NCBI RefSeq assembly: GCF_001598055.1
Contig: NZ_CP014844.1
Span: 3,623,642-3,687,641 of the forward strand
Length of the DNA stretch: 64,000 nucleotides
Direction of reading: 5' to 3'
Source of the DNA: Cupriavidus nantongensis
GTDB lineage: Bacteria; Pseudomonadota; Gammaproteobacteria; Burkholderiales; Burkholderiaceae
Shown here: positions 27,901 through 36,272 of the stretch, piece by piece
Layout: each line of letters opens with the position of its first letter
Numbering within the stretch: position 1 is the stretch's first letter
Position numbers and translations under genes: made by a program
Notes under the pieces: model-generated
Database searches by the model: none
What the model was told of the DNA's origin: nothing
The model's input: the letters and a program-made list of their open reading frames with translations, nothing else

Positions 27901-28164
27901 GCTTACTACATCGGCGACGGCCTGGATCCGGTCAACGTGGTGATCCGCGTGGGCACGTACAACGAAGACGGCTCGTTCAACTACAACGCCAACGGCACCG
28001 ACCTGCAACTGCTGTTCAACACCGAAGGCGAATCGTTCAACCCGCTCGACTTCACGCTGAACAACGGCGCGCAGGCCTTCGTGCAGGCCGATCACGAAGT
28101 CGCGCTGCTGGGCGCGGCGAACCAGCTGGGCAGCCTGTCGACCAGCGACCTGGTCTGGGTCTAA
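24976..28164 (+). CDS. DUF4214 / RTX-repeat S-layer-like exoprotein
   Basis: 1062 residues, low in Cys and rich in Asp, Gly, Asn and Thr. Residues about 5-135 carry two DUF4214-type units (YIAYYGRPADPTGLEFW; YQQMFGRDAEPTGLAFY). A long beta-rich middle follows. Calcium-binding RTX nonapeptides of type GGAGNDTLF lie at about 843-905. There is no N-terminal signal peptide, consistent with type I secretion via a C-terminal signal. Likely an S-layer or surface adhesin; no dedicated exporter lies in the window. Codon use is strongly C/G-ending, as in highly expressed genes. Confidence 0.85.
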   Translation: MAASAYYDQVQKVYIAYYGRPADPTGLEFWATKLDGVGGNLNAIIDAFGNSAESTALYGGQTHGEKINAIYQQMFGRDAEPTGLAFYTGLLAANPPKATLASIALDIVNGAKDSDKVAVDAKLAAAEGFTAALNTTPEILKYSGDWAAQQARDWLKPVDQPGEGSNPQAVIDKIVAGPAPQPGSKVLTTAIDTITLGAADTVTGGTETLTQGDSITGPGKVVLSLAAKQDLYSGTTIAGASKVTIQPTGDVAVTTKNWTDIQQVVVEKVKGDVSLEDLQGAATQYDLVDAIQAEDKITLNFDGQQIQGKEANVSVKEVNATVEINTDAGFDVETINLTINDDKAGFESNLTDLIGDGTKTLNIKGGQAGLNFGIKGALDSSLTTIDASGALANLNLNISESDQKVNVKLGSGNDVLNVGDSLRTGDVIDGGAGADKVVAVFDANATVAEANRAPTMSRVETLDATFLNAVHLDGTNINDLATINLKASTGRADFNNFDSTLKTLNIQGNLAQGVEVDYDGQALTTLDINIEGTTSAIGNAGNPSGIRVINADKVALSHNGSESVVISRGLQVDDSFSGRYTTDLSITNNSAGNLTIDGNNYTDSVILDGNTVQRLNIKSTGLGDLSLGNQFESLMDEATNLQHLVVEGATDSDIEIGRVGDSRAAGDLETVKLSTGISTEFTSWGIDAADADKRATITSIDVAAAASGHMHLRGGFEGGDWLRAASVNLMKVDVAADASVDGDASDTVSANGQGEHGTNIQLNYSNLVRLDLDEQAGADSKLILSGSGKVTGFAFEDNNFATIDASALKGSGVTIVMEDPSDAAAFTFIGSGNDDRVYASNSADTLNGGAGNDTLFGNGGADVINGGAGNDELFGGEGNDKIDGGAGDDFIAGGLHSDVLTGGAGADSFYFNFDQNHLAEAGKSTDPGAAAKQDVITDFKVAEDTILVDVTNPLSAGDYAFYVTNAPGANGFPAFAYYIGDGLDPVNVVIRVGTYNEDGSFNYNANGTDLQLLFNTEGESFNPLDFTLNNGAQAFVQADHEVALLGAANQLGSLSTSDLVWV

Positions 28165-28192
28165 GGATCGTCAGTTGTAGCATGTAGTTGGA

Positions 28193-28221
28193 GGGGGTTG
28201 GCTCACGGGCCGGCCCCCTTT
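28193..28221 (+). terminator. Intrinsic terminator of the exoprotein gene
   Basis: GGGGGTTGGC / GCCGGCCCCC stem (10 bp with two G-T pairs), six-base loop, then TTTCTCC. It lies 29 bases after the stop codon. Confidence 0.75.
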
Positions 28222-28265
28222 CTCCTTCTGCCTTCATTGAAGGCATCCAAACGCCGCCCCGCCGT

Positions 28266-28496
28266 ATGAATGCCAGCGCCGCCGCTCACAGCCAGAACCA
28301 TTCCGGTTTGCCATTCGTCGTTATCAGTCGTGAGAATGATGGGGAATGGTATGTCCGCATGGTGACGGACAATTTCATTGTCGCTCTAACCGAGGGTTTC
28401 ACTTCCAAGCACGAAGCAATAGAAGCGGCAGCACAGGCATTTCCCGGCTTGCGTATCGATGGTCAACAACCCATACGACGAGAGTCTGCAAGTTAA
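28266..28496 (+). CDS. Hypothetical small protein
   Basis: A 76-residue frame with a compact motif FVVISRENDGEWYVRMVTDN...TSKHEAIEAAAQAFPG, which looks like a small alpha/beta fold. No ribosome site is evident at this ATG. It lies between the exoprotein terminator and the first prophage gene, so the prophage boundary is before or after it. Confidence 0.4.
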   Translation: MNASAAAHSQNHSGLPFVVISRENDGEWYVRMVTDNFIVALTEGFTSKHEAIEAAAQAFPGLRIDGQQPIRRESAS

Positions 28497-28530
28497 ATCG
28501 CAACACACATCACGTTTTTGACATGTCGCG

Positions 28531-29319
28531 CTAGAACAAGCCGGCCGGCTCCGCCGAGTGGTCCCAGCTATAGATGATCACTTCTCGGCTCGTCACCCCC
28601 TTCCCGCCGCTGACGGTGTAGTCGATCTCCAGCGTCTCCATTCCAAACTCGCCAAAGATACGACGAATGTCCGGATGGTCATTCAGGCTTACGATGGCCT
28701 TACCTTTCAGGCCATGCAGCAGTTGGGCGATCCGCTCATACTCGGCCAGTGGGAATGCCACGCCATAGCCTTCGGTCTGCCAATACGGCGGGTCCATGTA
28801 GAACAACGTGTGGGGTCGATCGTATCGCGCCACACAAGTGGCCCAGTCGAGGTTCTCGACATAGGCCCCTGCCAGCCGCAGGTGCGCCGCAGAAAGGTTT
28901 TCCTCGAGGCGCAACAAGTTCAGGCCCGGCGGCGTCGTGGTGGCAGTCCCGAAGGTTTGCCCCTCCACTTTTCCGCCAAAGCATGCCTGCTGCAGATAGT
29001 AGAAGCGAGCAGCGCGTTGGATGTCCGTCAACGTAGCGGGGACAGTCACTTTGAGCCATTCGAAGACTTGGCGACTCGTCAGGGCCCATTTGAATTGCCG
29101 GACGAACTCTTCCAGGTGATGCTGGACCACCCGATAGAGGTTGACCAACTCGCCGTTGACATCGTTGATCACCTCCACTCTCGCCGGCGGCCGGAGAAAG
29201 AACAGCGCCGCACCGCCAGCGAACACCTCGACATAGCACTCATGCGCCGGGAAGCGCTTAAGTAGCGTATCCGCGAGGCGGCGCTTGCCGCCGATCCATG
29301 GAATGATGGGATTTGCCAT
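28531..29319 (-). CDS. DNA adenine methyltransferase (D12 class)
   Basis: 262 residues with the SAM-binding IPWIGGKRRLADTL motif at the N-terminus and catalytic DPPY in LFYMDPPYWQTEG. It methylates adenine N6 at a short site, probably GATC or similar (specificity not readable). It is the last minus-strand gene of the prophage, after the lysis cassette, where such genes often protect phage DNA from restriction or alter regulation. Confidence 0.9.
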   Translation of the reverse strand: MANPIIPWIGGKRRLADTLLKRFPAHECYVEVFAGGAALFFLRPPARVEVINDVNGELVNLYRVVQHHLEEFVRQFKWALTSRQVFEWLKVTVPATLTDIQRAARFYYLQQACFGGKVEGQTFGTATTTPPGLNLLRLEENLSAAHLRLAGAYVENLDWATCVARYDRPHTLFYMDPPYWQTEGYGVAFPLAEYERIAQLLHGLKGKAIVSLNDHPDIRRIFGEFGMETLEIDYTVSGGKGVTSREVIIYSWDHSAEPAGLF

Positions 29320-29463
29320 TTGTGGTCAGCCTTTCACCTTTTGGTATGATCAGCCCGCCTTCCGGAAAGGTGGCGGGGCCTTGGCTGGGCTCACTGGCAC
29401 ATTCAGTGACTCGGTGGCCGGCGCGGGTGCTGCAACACCGGCGTCGGTCGCCCCGTCTTGCGA

Positions 29464-29754
29464 CTACTGGCAGGCGGCGATCGCCGCCTGCTGCTTTTGC
29501 TCGTAAGCTCGGCGCTGCTCAAGCTCTACGAGCGCGGCTTGCCCCTTCGTGTAGACATCGGCGGCCGGATCCACTTGGTCAAGCGCCCAGGCTGGCCGCT
29601 CAATCACCGGCACCCGACAGGGCACGCCCACGGGTATCTCCACGGTGCGCGTCTGTGTGATGACCCCGGGCGTGCTGGCGCAGCCAGCGAGCATCGCGAG
29701 TGCCGTCAGTCCTCCAACCCATTGTCCTGTCGAAATTTCGCAGATGCGCTTCAT
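29464..29754 (-). CDS. Rz1-like outer-membrane spanin lipoprotein
   Basis: Begins MKRICEISTGQWVGGLTALA and has lipobox LAGCAST, giving an exported lipoprotein of about 75 residues with a helical, Gln-rich tail. The start overlaps the Rz-like stop by four bases. With Rz it would fuse inner and outer membranes at the last step of lysis. Confidence 0.75.
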   Translation of the reverse strand: MKRICEISTGQWVGGLTALAMLAGCASTPGVITQTRTVEIPVGVPCRVPVIERPAWALDQVDPAADVYTKGQAALVELEQRRAYEQKQQAAIAACQ

Positions 29755-30146
29755 CGTCCGATCCTCCGCTCCTTGATTGCCTCGGTCAGCAGCTCGTCGA
29801 GCGAGCCGCATAGGTCTTTCGGCCTGGTCGGCGGCCGGCGACTCAGCGCGCCGGCCCGCCGCTCGTACACCGCAGCCCGCTCTTCCGCTGCGGCCACGGC
29901 GGATGCGGCCAGCCTGGCCCGTTCAGCGGCTTCCTGCTTCAAATCCTTAACAGCCTTGTCGGCTTTGCCAAGGTCGATCGAGCACTGTTTGTTGGCCCCC
30001 ACGGCTAGATCCCGCTTCCCCTCGGCATCTTTCTGGCTCTTTCTGGCCAGCTCCAGGCGCGGGGTGTACCAGGACGCCGTGCCGAAGACGCCCAGCACCA
30101 GCCCCAACACCAGCGCACCCAGTGCCGCGTAGATCGCGGACCTCAT
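29751..30146 (-). CDS. Rz-like inner-membrane spanin
   Basis: 131 residues: an N-terminal membrane anchor (IYAALGALVLGLVLGVFGTA) then an Ala/Lys/Glu-rich coiled coil. It overlaps the endolysin stop and the Rz1-like start by four bases each, the standard lysis-cassette layout. Confidence 0.78.
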   Translation of the reverse strand: MRSAIYAALGALVLGLVLGVFGTASWYTPRLELARKSQKDAEGKRDLAVGANKQCSIDLGKADKAVKDLKQEAAERARLAASAVAAAEERAAVYERRAGALSRRPPTRPKDLCGSLDELLTEAIKERRIGR

Positions 30147-30634
30147 GGCAGCCCCCTTTCACAAACACTGCGCTCAATCGCACGACGTTTGACCAAGCCG
30201 GGCAGAACCTTACCGCCTGCAGTCACCCATTGAGGCCGTCCGCTGTCACTCTCGTTCATCGCCCTGCAGGCCCCGCGGAAGTTCCCGGCGTTGAACCGCG
30301 CCGCCGTCGCGCTGCCGCAGTAGGCACCGGCGCCCACGTTGATCGCGAAGCTTACGGCCGCCCCCAGTTGCCACGGCCTTCCCTTCAGTCCCGGCGTGCA
30401 AGCGAGCACCGGCTCTGCATGCTCGATCAGATCATCGACCAGCAGCTTTTCGCATTCGGCCTCCGTGTATGGCCTGCCAAGCACGGCGGTCTTCGTGTGT
30501 CCCGAGCAAGCGGTGACAATGCCGATCGGGTCCCTGTATCCGCGCAGCACCTTGCCCTCAAGCTGCGGCGTGATGGCGAGCAGCCAAGCCGCCGTTGGCG
30601 CGCCGACCAGCGCGATCAATTTGGCCTTGCTCAT
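30143..30634 (-). CDS. Phage endolysin (GH24 lysozyme, SAR type)
   Basis: 163 residues. Catalytic triad Glu26 (QLEGKVLRGYRD), Asp35 and Thr41 (IVTACSGHT) match T4/P21-type lysozymes. Residues 5-21 form a weakly hydrophobic signal-anchor-release segment, so export may be Sec-dependent rather than through the holin. Start MSKAKLIAL (30634) overlaps the holin stop by four bases. Confidence 0.9.
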   Translation of the reverse strand: MSKAKLIALVGAPTAAWLLAITPQLEGKVLRGYRDPIGIVTACSGHTKTAVLGRPYTEAECEKLLVDDLIEHAEPVLACTPGLKGRPWQLGAAVSFAINVGAGAYCGSATAARFNAGNFRGACRAMNESDSGRPQWVTAGGKVLPGLVKRRAIERSVCERGLP

Positions 30635-30906
30635 TTGATTCCGCCTCCCTTGATGGCCGTCCACAAGCCAATGACCGCCGCCAGCGCGCCCGCGATGTAG
30701 CCGATTGGCTTTGCAGCCCGCCCAAGCCAGGCGATGACCTTGAATCCACCGGAGAGGGCATCGAACAGCTCGACCAGTCCCTGTGTGTTGGCTTCCGTCC
30801 GGCGCGTGCACTCGGTGTTCTCCGCCACGCTTTCCTTAAGGGCCTTCACCTCACCGACCAGCTGCTCGAACTCTTCCCGGCTGACATGGTTTGCGTTATC
30901 CGGCAT
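30631..30906 (-). CDS. Putative holin
   Basis: 91 residues: a charged N-terminal helix (SREEFEQLVGEVKALKESV) and one C-terminal membrane segment (IGYIAGALAAVIGLWTAI). Position directly before the endolysin supports a holin or pinholin role. The upstream Met at 30936 would overlap the terminator, so 30906 is preferred. Confidence 0.65.
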   Translation of the reverse strand: MPDNANHVSREEFEQLVGEVKALKESVAENTECTRRTEANTQGLVELFDALSGGFKVIAWLGRAAKPIGYIAGALAAVIGLWTAIKGGGIK

Positions 30907-30923
30907 GTATTCCCCGTCAAATG

Positions 30924-30945
30924 AAAAAGCCCGCACGCGGCGGGC
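30924..30945 (-). terminator. Intrinsic terminator, proximal
   Basis: Minus strand GCCCGC-CGCGT-GCGGGC then five T. It lies just upstream of the holin gene and second in a tandem pair. Confidence 0.75.
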
Positions 30946-30947
30946 AC

Positions 30948-30971
30948 AAAAAAAGCCGCACGAAGCGGCTT
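30948..30971 (-). terminator. Intrinsic terminator, distal
   Basis: Minus strand AAGCCGC-TTCGT-GCGGCTT followed by T residues. With the neighbour at 30924-30945 it forms a tandem terminator between tail-fibre genes and the lysis cassette. The stretch 30972-31241 shows no other element. Confidence 0.8.
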
Positions 30972-31241
30972 GTGATCTGCATCACAGAAACTTATGGCTG
31001 TCGGACTACAGTCAGTGCGTTCGGGGTCCTCTCCTCGAGCTTTGCCCGAATGCCAGGCTTCCTTCCCCCCGGCTGCCTGGCTCTTTGTAGGCTAGTCGTG
31101 GTCGGCGTCAACACCAGCTCGCGAGATTACCTCTCCAATTCCTTGGTGACAATTCCAGCAGTTACCTATGGCGTGCCGTAATACCTCGCGCCGAAACTGC
31201 TCCCATGCAGACACGGCAGCAGGAATTGGAGCAACACGGAC

Positions 31242-31469
31242 GTGAGAAAGAGCTTCCGAAACGCGAAGGCGATAAGGACGCCGAATGGTTGGATCGTCGA
31301 ATGGCCCATCCGAGGTTACACCCTGGTATTTAATACCCCATACCCGACACAACAGGCCGCGCTTTCCGCAGTGCACCGGATGTTGTGGGACCACAGTTGT
31401 GAGGAGAACGGCTGCGAGCGCCAGCTCACACCGGCCAGCCCACCTCAATCTCGTCGCAAAGTGCCTTGA
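31242..31469 (+). CDS. Plus-strand hypothetical gene inside the late region (possible moron)
   Basis: 75 residues from GTG with a protein-like core (NGWIVEWPIRGYTLVFNTPYPTQQAALSAVHRML). It is opposite to all surrounding late genes, overlaps the end of the 31426 gene by 44 bases, and lies beside the tandem terminators. Such placement is typical of independently expressed prophage cargo. Function unknown. Confidence 0.45.
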   Translation: MRKSFRNAKAIRTPNGWIVEWPIRGYTLVFNTPYPTQQAALSAVHRMLWDHSCEENGCERQLTPASPPQSRRKVP

Positions 31470-32049
31470 CTTCCGCGACGCTTGTGCAACCGCGCACCGC
31501 GTCCTGCTTTCGCCCACACGTGCCCGCAATGCGGGCTTCAAGTTTGGACAAGGCCGCCGCTTTGGACAACACCTTCGCCACCAGCTCGACCAAGGGTATG
31601 TCTCGCACCTGCGCCTCCATCGCCAGATTCGGCGATCGGCTTGGGTCTTGTGTATCCTGATACGTGACCGCCTCCCAACGCTTGATGCCCCAAGATGCCA
31701 TCTCTGCCGGGCTGTAGTTGGAAACCACTGCATCGCGCTTGCTCTTGGCCAGCGCTTCGATCGCCTCGATGGCGATGGCCTGCGCCGCCTCCAGTGAGCC
31801 AACCATGGCGATCGACCAAGTCTGGTAATAGGTACTGTCAACCAGCTTGAAGCCGGCATCCTGGACGGACTCGAGCAGTCCGACGGTGGGCTTTGCCATA
31901 TCCATCGCCGGAGCAAAACCATACTCGGCCGCCAGCTCGCCCGGAATCACCACTGGAAACGAGATTCCCGCCGGCAGCTGTTGTCGAAGTTGGTGCTGAT
32001 TAATGATTGGGCCGGCCGGTTGGCCGTTTTCAATCTTCACATAGTGCAT
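31426..32049 (-). CDS. Tail-fibre-associated protein (assembly/DUF4376-like)
   Basis: 207 residues. The N-terminus MHYVKIENGQPAGPI resembles the short beta start of tail-fibre assembly chaperones, followed by an alpha-helical, Ala-rich remainder. It follows the glycine-rich fibre gene by nine bases, the usual chaperone position. Confidence 0.6.
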   Translation of the reverse strand: MHYVKIENGQPAGPIINQHQLRQQLPAGISFPVVIPGELAAEYGFAPAMDMAKPTVGLLESVQDAGFKLVDSTYYQTWSIAMVGSLEAAQAIAIEAIEALAKSKRDAVVSNYSPAEMASWGIKRWEAVTYQDTQDPSRSPNLAMEAQVRDIPLVELVAKVLSKAAALSKLEARIAGTCGRKQDAVRGCTSVAEVKALCDEIEVGWPV

Positions 32050-32058
32050 GTCGTGTCC

Positions 32059-32823
32059 TCAAAGGTCCGCAGCGTTATTTGGATAGGAGCGCCCACCTCC
32101 CCACAGGATGCGCACAGCGCCCTTGCCACCGACACCGCCATCCGTGCTGCCGCTGCGACCTCCAGCGCCGCCCCCACCGTAGTTGCCGCCGTTCTTGCCG
32201 ATGCCAGCGGATCCGCCGGACCCGCCTCCACCGGGCAAACCACTTGAATAGGTGCCGTTCGGCCCTTGGCCTCTCAAGGCGACGCCACCTCCCCCATACC
32301 CGCCCCCGCCTCCGCCTCCGGCGCCGCCCCCGCCCGCCGTACCGCTGCCGCTACCCTGTCCGTCGCCGCCTGCACCTGTGTAGCCACCTGCGCCTCCGCC
32401 TCCACCACCGAACGAGTACGAGGCACTGCTGCCGCCGCTGTAGACCGTGGCCGAACTGAACGCTCCCGATTTAACGCTCGCCCGCCCCGCATACACGTAG
32501 AGATCGCCAGCACCGTTCGGCAGCGAGACGCGACTGTAGATCTGCGCCCCACTGGATGAAAATTGGACAATGATCTTTGTGCCTGGAGTAACAGGGATTT
32601 CGTTTGCCCAGCCAAAATCGCCACCTTTGCCTCCTGTCGCAGTCGAGCCGCCCCAATCACCCCCATTACCCCCAGGCGACACAGCTGCAACGCAAACATG
32701 CGTGACACCATCCGGGACGGTCCAGCTATAACCATCAAAGCCGCCCGTTGTGGTGGATTCGAAGACCACCTGGCTTGGCGCAGCTTCTTGCGCGCCACAC
32801 ATCATCAGCATCTTCGTACTCAT
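32059..32823 (-). CDS. Glycine-rich tail-tip adhesin
   Basis: 254 residues. About 30-135 is a beta region (FDGYSWTVPDGVTHVCVAAV), followed by very Gly-rich tracts (GGGGGGAGGYTGAGG and GGYGGGG). The composition resembles polyglycine-II adhesins at the tips of some phage fibres, where short loops decide receptor binding. Its start overlaps the long fibre gene's stop by four bases. Confidence 0.65.
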   Translation of the reverse strand: MSTKMLMMCGAQEAAPSQVVFESTTTGGFDGYSWTVPDGVTHVCVAAVSPGGNGGDWGGSTATGGKGGDFGWANEIPVTPGTKIIVQFSSSGAQIYSRVSLPNGAGDLYVYAGRASVKSGAFSSATVYSGGSSASYSFGGGGGGAGGYTGAGGDGQGSGSGTAGGGGAGGGGGGGYGGGGVALRGQGPNGTYSSGLPGGGGSGGSAGIGKNGGNYGGGGAGGRSGSTDGGVGGKGAVRILWGGGRSYPNNAADL

Positions 32824-35201
32824 GAGTTCTGCCCTGCCTTGAAGGCGCGCCAGGTTGCGCCACCATCACGTGTGCGCAGCACGAACACATCTGCCTTGCC
32901 GTTGGCTGCAGTGAGTGAAGGGGACGTGCCCCCCGGCCACTTCACGGTACCTGGCCACGCAATCGTGCGCGCAGTGCCATCTGCAACGAATTCCAGGTCC
33001 ATGGCGTAACTCTTACCAGCCGCCGGCGGATTCGCGATTGTCAGCGTGGTGATGTTGGCGTTCAGCGAGACCGTGAACTGGTTGCCAGCGCTGCAGTCAA
33101 GCACCAGCGTCCCGCCGCTGATAGCCGGCGAGGTCGACGTCTCACTCATGCTCGTCAGCTGCTTCCCGGTCATCACCGACGGCAGTCGCGCATCATCCAG
33201 CGAGCCGCTGGTCAGGTTGCTCGCGTTCGCGGCAGCCGCCGCGTTGTCGGTGATCTGCCGCTGCAGTTTTCCCAGCGCCGCCAGCATTGTGTCGGTCGCC
33301 GCTATTGCAGCGTTGACCGCCGTCGACAGTCCGGTCAACACAGCGGCGCGCACGCGTGCGGCTGTGAAGTACTGGTTCATCGCCCCTTCGGGGACCGCAT
33401 CTGTGCTGCCCGGACTCGCACTGATCTCGACGTAGGCGGATCCAGACCAGCGATAGGTCTTGTTCGTATCCAGCGCAACATAGATTCTTCCGCTCTCACC
33501 GACGGCCGGAAATGCGGCTTGACTGGCGTACTCGAGGACATCATCCACGAAGCTTGGCAGCTGCGCCGCAGGCACCTTGCCGCCGCCATCAAGCGTTGCA
33601 ACGCCACCGACTGCACCCTTCTCCGCGAGCGGGATCTTGCCGTCCAGCGCGGCCTGCAATCCACTCACCGCGCTGATCGGCTCCTCTCCGGTGTGATTTG
33701 CTCGATCCAGTAGGTGCGAATCCGCCGCGTTGGCCGTCGCCCCCGCGGCCACGCCATCGAGCTTGCCTTTGTCCGCCGCGGGCATCAGGCCAGCTGCAGC
33801 GGCAGTCGCCTCGGGCAGCGTGACGTCGCCACCGCCGTCCGGCGCAATGCCTTGAACCGACACCACTGACCCGGAGCCGTCGATCCCGCGCCGAGCGAAT
33901 ACCCGCCAGTTGACGGGATCCGCGGCCGGGTTCGTTGGCGTGGTACCTGCCACGATGCGCTCCCAGGTGGCACCGTCGTCTGTGGCGAGATCCCCGACGG
34001 CGTAGGCCGCCGCCGCCGCCCATGGGCCACGCGAGACCAGGCCTGGGACACCCTGTGCACCGCGCCCCCCGACCAGAGCGATGTTCCAGTCGGCATGCTC
34101 GACTGCGCCCACGAAGTACTCCACCGCCAGAGTCAGGCTCGTGCCGGCGTAGGCGGAGACCGGCCCTTCGACGAACACGGACCCGTCGTCGCTCGCCGCG
34201 CGCAGGCGCTGGCCAAGAGTCCAAGCCTTGCCCGCCTGGGTGGCGAACACCGCAGGGCCGGCACCTGGAACCAGCGGCGTCACCGAGGATCCCGCCAGTG
34301 CCGCCGCGTAGTTCTGCGCGGCGTCCCGCGCCGCCTCGGCTTGGCCCTTTGCCGCAACCGCATCACCCTTTGCCGCAACTGCCTGGTCGCGCGCGGTATC
34401 AGCATCTGCCCTCGCCTGCCCGGCATCCGTGGCTGCCTGGACCGCTTCGTCGCGCCTCGCCGCGGCCGTTTCCGCGCTGGCGGCCGCCTCATCCGCTTTG
34501 TCGCCAGCAGACGAGGCACTGGCGGCCGCTGCACCGGCTGCCTCATCGGCGGCCTGTGCACGCTGACCAGCCAGTTGGGCGGATTGGCCAGCAGCCAGTG
34601 CGGCATCCGCTGCGGCCTGCGCATCGAGCTCCACCTGTTCGCGCAACGCCTCTAGGGCAGCCGTGACGTCGCCCTGCGGGCCCCGAATATCCACAGCCTG
34701 CGCGATATCGGCCACCAGGCCCGCGGCGCCGACGTAGGTCCCGGATGACGGCTTGACGCCCTGCCCACCGGCCCAGTCAATCACGCGCATGACGCGGCGT
34801 GCGCCGTCGACGATCACCGCGATCACCGGGCTCCAACCCTTATCGCCGACGGCTCCGGCCGGCCCACTCTGGCCGGACAGGCTGATCGTCCAGTTGGAGA
34901 ACGTCCCTGCGCCGGAGGTGGCAGCAACCAGGACCGACATATCGCCAGTCTCGGCGTCGTAGGCCGACACCTGACCATCCATCCACTGCGTGACGTCGCT
35001 CGTGCGTGTGATACGCACCGGCATGCCGACGGCAAACTGCTTGCTCGCCTGCGTAAGAAGGTTCTGCGTGCCGGTGCCGATCGTGAGGTCCGACTCACTG
35101 GTGCCCGAGATCTGCTCCGTCACACGATCCCAAAGATTGTTCAGCCAGCGGACCGCGTGAGGCCCCAGCATTTTGACGTAGAACGGTCCCGCCATCACCA
35201 T
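32820..35201 (-). CDS. Long tail-fibre protein
   Basis: 793 residues. An N-terminal structural domain contains SGQSGPAGAVGDKGWSP. A long Ala-rich helical stretch (about 190-295) is rich in AADAAL/QAEAARDAA patterns. Beta-repeat units follow (FVEGPVSAYAGTSLTLAVEY; DGGGDVTLPEATAAAAGLMP) and a C-terminal domain. Typical of trimeric side fibres. The ATG at 35195 is an alternative start. Confidence 0.8.
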   Translation of the reverse strand: MVMAGPFYVKMLGPHAVRWLNNLWDRVTEQISGTSESDLTIGTGTQNLLTQASKQFAVGMPVRITRTSDVTQWMDGQVSAYDAETGDMSVLVAATSGAGTFSNWTISLSGQSGPAGAVGDKGWSPVIAVIVDGARRVMRVIDWAGGQGVKPSSGTYVGAAGLVADIAQAVDIRGPQGDVTAALEALREQVELDAQAAADAALAAGQSAQLAGQRAQAADEAAGAAAASASSAGDKADEAAASAETAAARRDEAVQAATDAGQARADADTARDQAVAAKGDAVAAKGQAEAARDAAQNYAAALAGSSVTPLVPGAGPAVFATQAGKAWTLGQRLRAASDDGSVFVEGPVSAYAGTSLTLAVEYFVGAVEHADWNIALVGGRGAQGVPGLVSRGPWAAAAAYAVGDLATDDGATWERIVAGTTPTNPAADPVNWRVFARRGIDGSGSVVSVQGIAPDGGGDVTLPEATAAAAGLMPAADKGKLDGVAAGATANAADSHLLDRANHTGEEPISAVSGLQAALDGKIPLAEKGAVGGVATLDGGGKVPAAQLPSFVDDVLEYASQAAFPAVGESGRIYVALDTNKTYRWSGSAYVEISASPGSTDAVPEGAMNQYFTAARVRAAVLTGLSTAVNAAIAATDTMLAALGKLQRQITDNAAAAANASNLTSGSLDDARLPSVMTGKQLTSMSETSTSPAISGGTLVLDCSAGNQFTVSLNANITTLTIANPPAAGKSYAMDLEFVADGTARTIAWPGTVKWPGGTSPSLTAANGKADVFVLRTRDGGATWRAFKAGQNS

Positions 35202-36022
35202 CCCTCAATGTCGAACTGCGTTGAATAGAGCGTCGGGGAACCATGCCCGACGCCTGGCACCTGCTTGAGCTTCCCGTAGACCATGTTGTCCTGCTCGAGC
35301 AGCACGTCACCCCACTCCGGATAGAGGCTGACGAACAACCAACGTCGCGTGCCCGCGCGCCTGAGGATCTCAGCCACATGGGCCCTGTCAGAAGTGCCAA
35401 GCCACGCCAGATCGAAGCGGAGGGTGGTCAGACGAGTGCCGGGATCCGACCAGATGTCCCCCGACTCGGCCGTCGTGTTGCGCGTACTGTCTGAGTGCGT
35501 CACCGCGGCCCCGAACGATGCGTTCCAGCGCGGCTCGAAGTAGCCGCCGGCGATCAGCCGCACGACCTCGAGGAAGCCTGCCGCGTTCTCCGGATCTCGC
35601 AGATCTACGATCATTCGGCGGCCGGCAACTGCCTCGAACCAGATCGACGCCTTCGACAGCCCGTGCGAGCTGGCGGCGTTGACGCAAAGCGGCTGAGACC
35701 AGTCCCACGCGCCGAGCATCGCGCCGGGGCACGCATACCGCCAACCGGTGTCGATCAGCAGCTCGCCCCCTGCCGCGGCGTCGAAGACCTGCACCCGGAT
35801 TTCGGCGTTGGGCGACAAATTGCAGCCCGGCAACGCCACACAGCCCACAGCTTCCAGTTGGGGCCAAGTCAGCGTGTAAGTTACGCTGGTACCGGCCGAT
35901 CGATGTACCAGGCCAAGCGTGTCATTCTGCAGGTTTGCTGCCACCAGCCCGCCCGCTGTACTCGACGCGACGATGGCTGCCCTGTCGGCGGCGTTGTCGT
36001 GAACGATTCGCAGATTAGGCAT
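35195..36022 (-). CDS. Phage tail structural protein, unknown family
   Basis: 275 residues, Trp-rich and beta-rich (FDAAAGGELLIDTGWRYACPG; RWNASFGAAVTHSDSTRN), apparently two jelly-roll-like halves. It lies between the hub/fibre genes and the long fibre gene, suggesting a baseplate or receptor-binding component. Confidence 0.6.
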   Translation of the reverse strand: MPNLRIVHDNAADRAAIVASSTAGGLVAANLQNDTLGLVHRSAGTSVTYTLTWPQLEAVGCVALPGCNLSPNAEIRVQVFDAAAGGELLIDTGWRYACPGAMLGAWDWSQPLCVNAASSHGLSKASIWFEAVAGRRMIVDLRDPENAAGFLEVVRLIAGGYFEPRWNASFGAAVTHSDSTRNTTAESGDIWSDPGTRLTTLRFDLAWLGTSDRAHVAEILRRAGTRRWLFVSLYPEWGDVLLEQDNMVYGKLKQVPGVGHGSPTLYSTQFDIEGW

Positions 36023-36263
36023 CCAGGCGCTCCAGCCTCAGGCCGACTGCGCCCAGCTTGTCATTCAGCGCGGCCAGCAGTTCCTGCGTGATGTCGTCAG
36101 GCACCACCGCCTGCACCTGATGCGCCGGCTGGCCGACAACGCGGCCCTGGGGGTCCGTCACCACTTGGACGACGCTCATGGTCACGCCCTGGCCGAAAGG
36201 CGCCGGCATGAACTGGTTATCCAGGTGGACTTGCAGGTTTGCCATCTGTTGAGTGCGTTGCAT
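36015..36263 (-). CDS. Small phage tail-region protein
   Basis: 82 residues with no recognised domain (VHLDNQFMPAPFGQGVTMSV; ITQELLAALNDKLGAVGLRL). It overlaps the next gene by eight bases; the second Met (36245) may be the start. Confidence 0.55.
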   Translation of the reverse strand: MQRTQQMANLQVHLDNQFMPAPFGQGVTMSVVQVVTDPQGRVVGQPAHQVQAVVPDDITQELLAALNDKLGAVGLRLERLDA

Positions 36264-36272
36264 GTGGGCCTC

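Noticed and set aside
30143..30811. Longer endolysin start at 30811
   Set aside because: It would extend through most of the holin gene; the ATG at 30634 gives a four-base overlap and the expected length.
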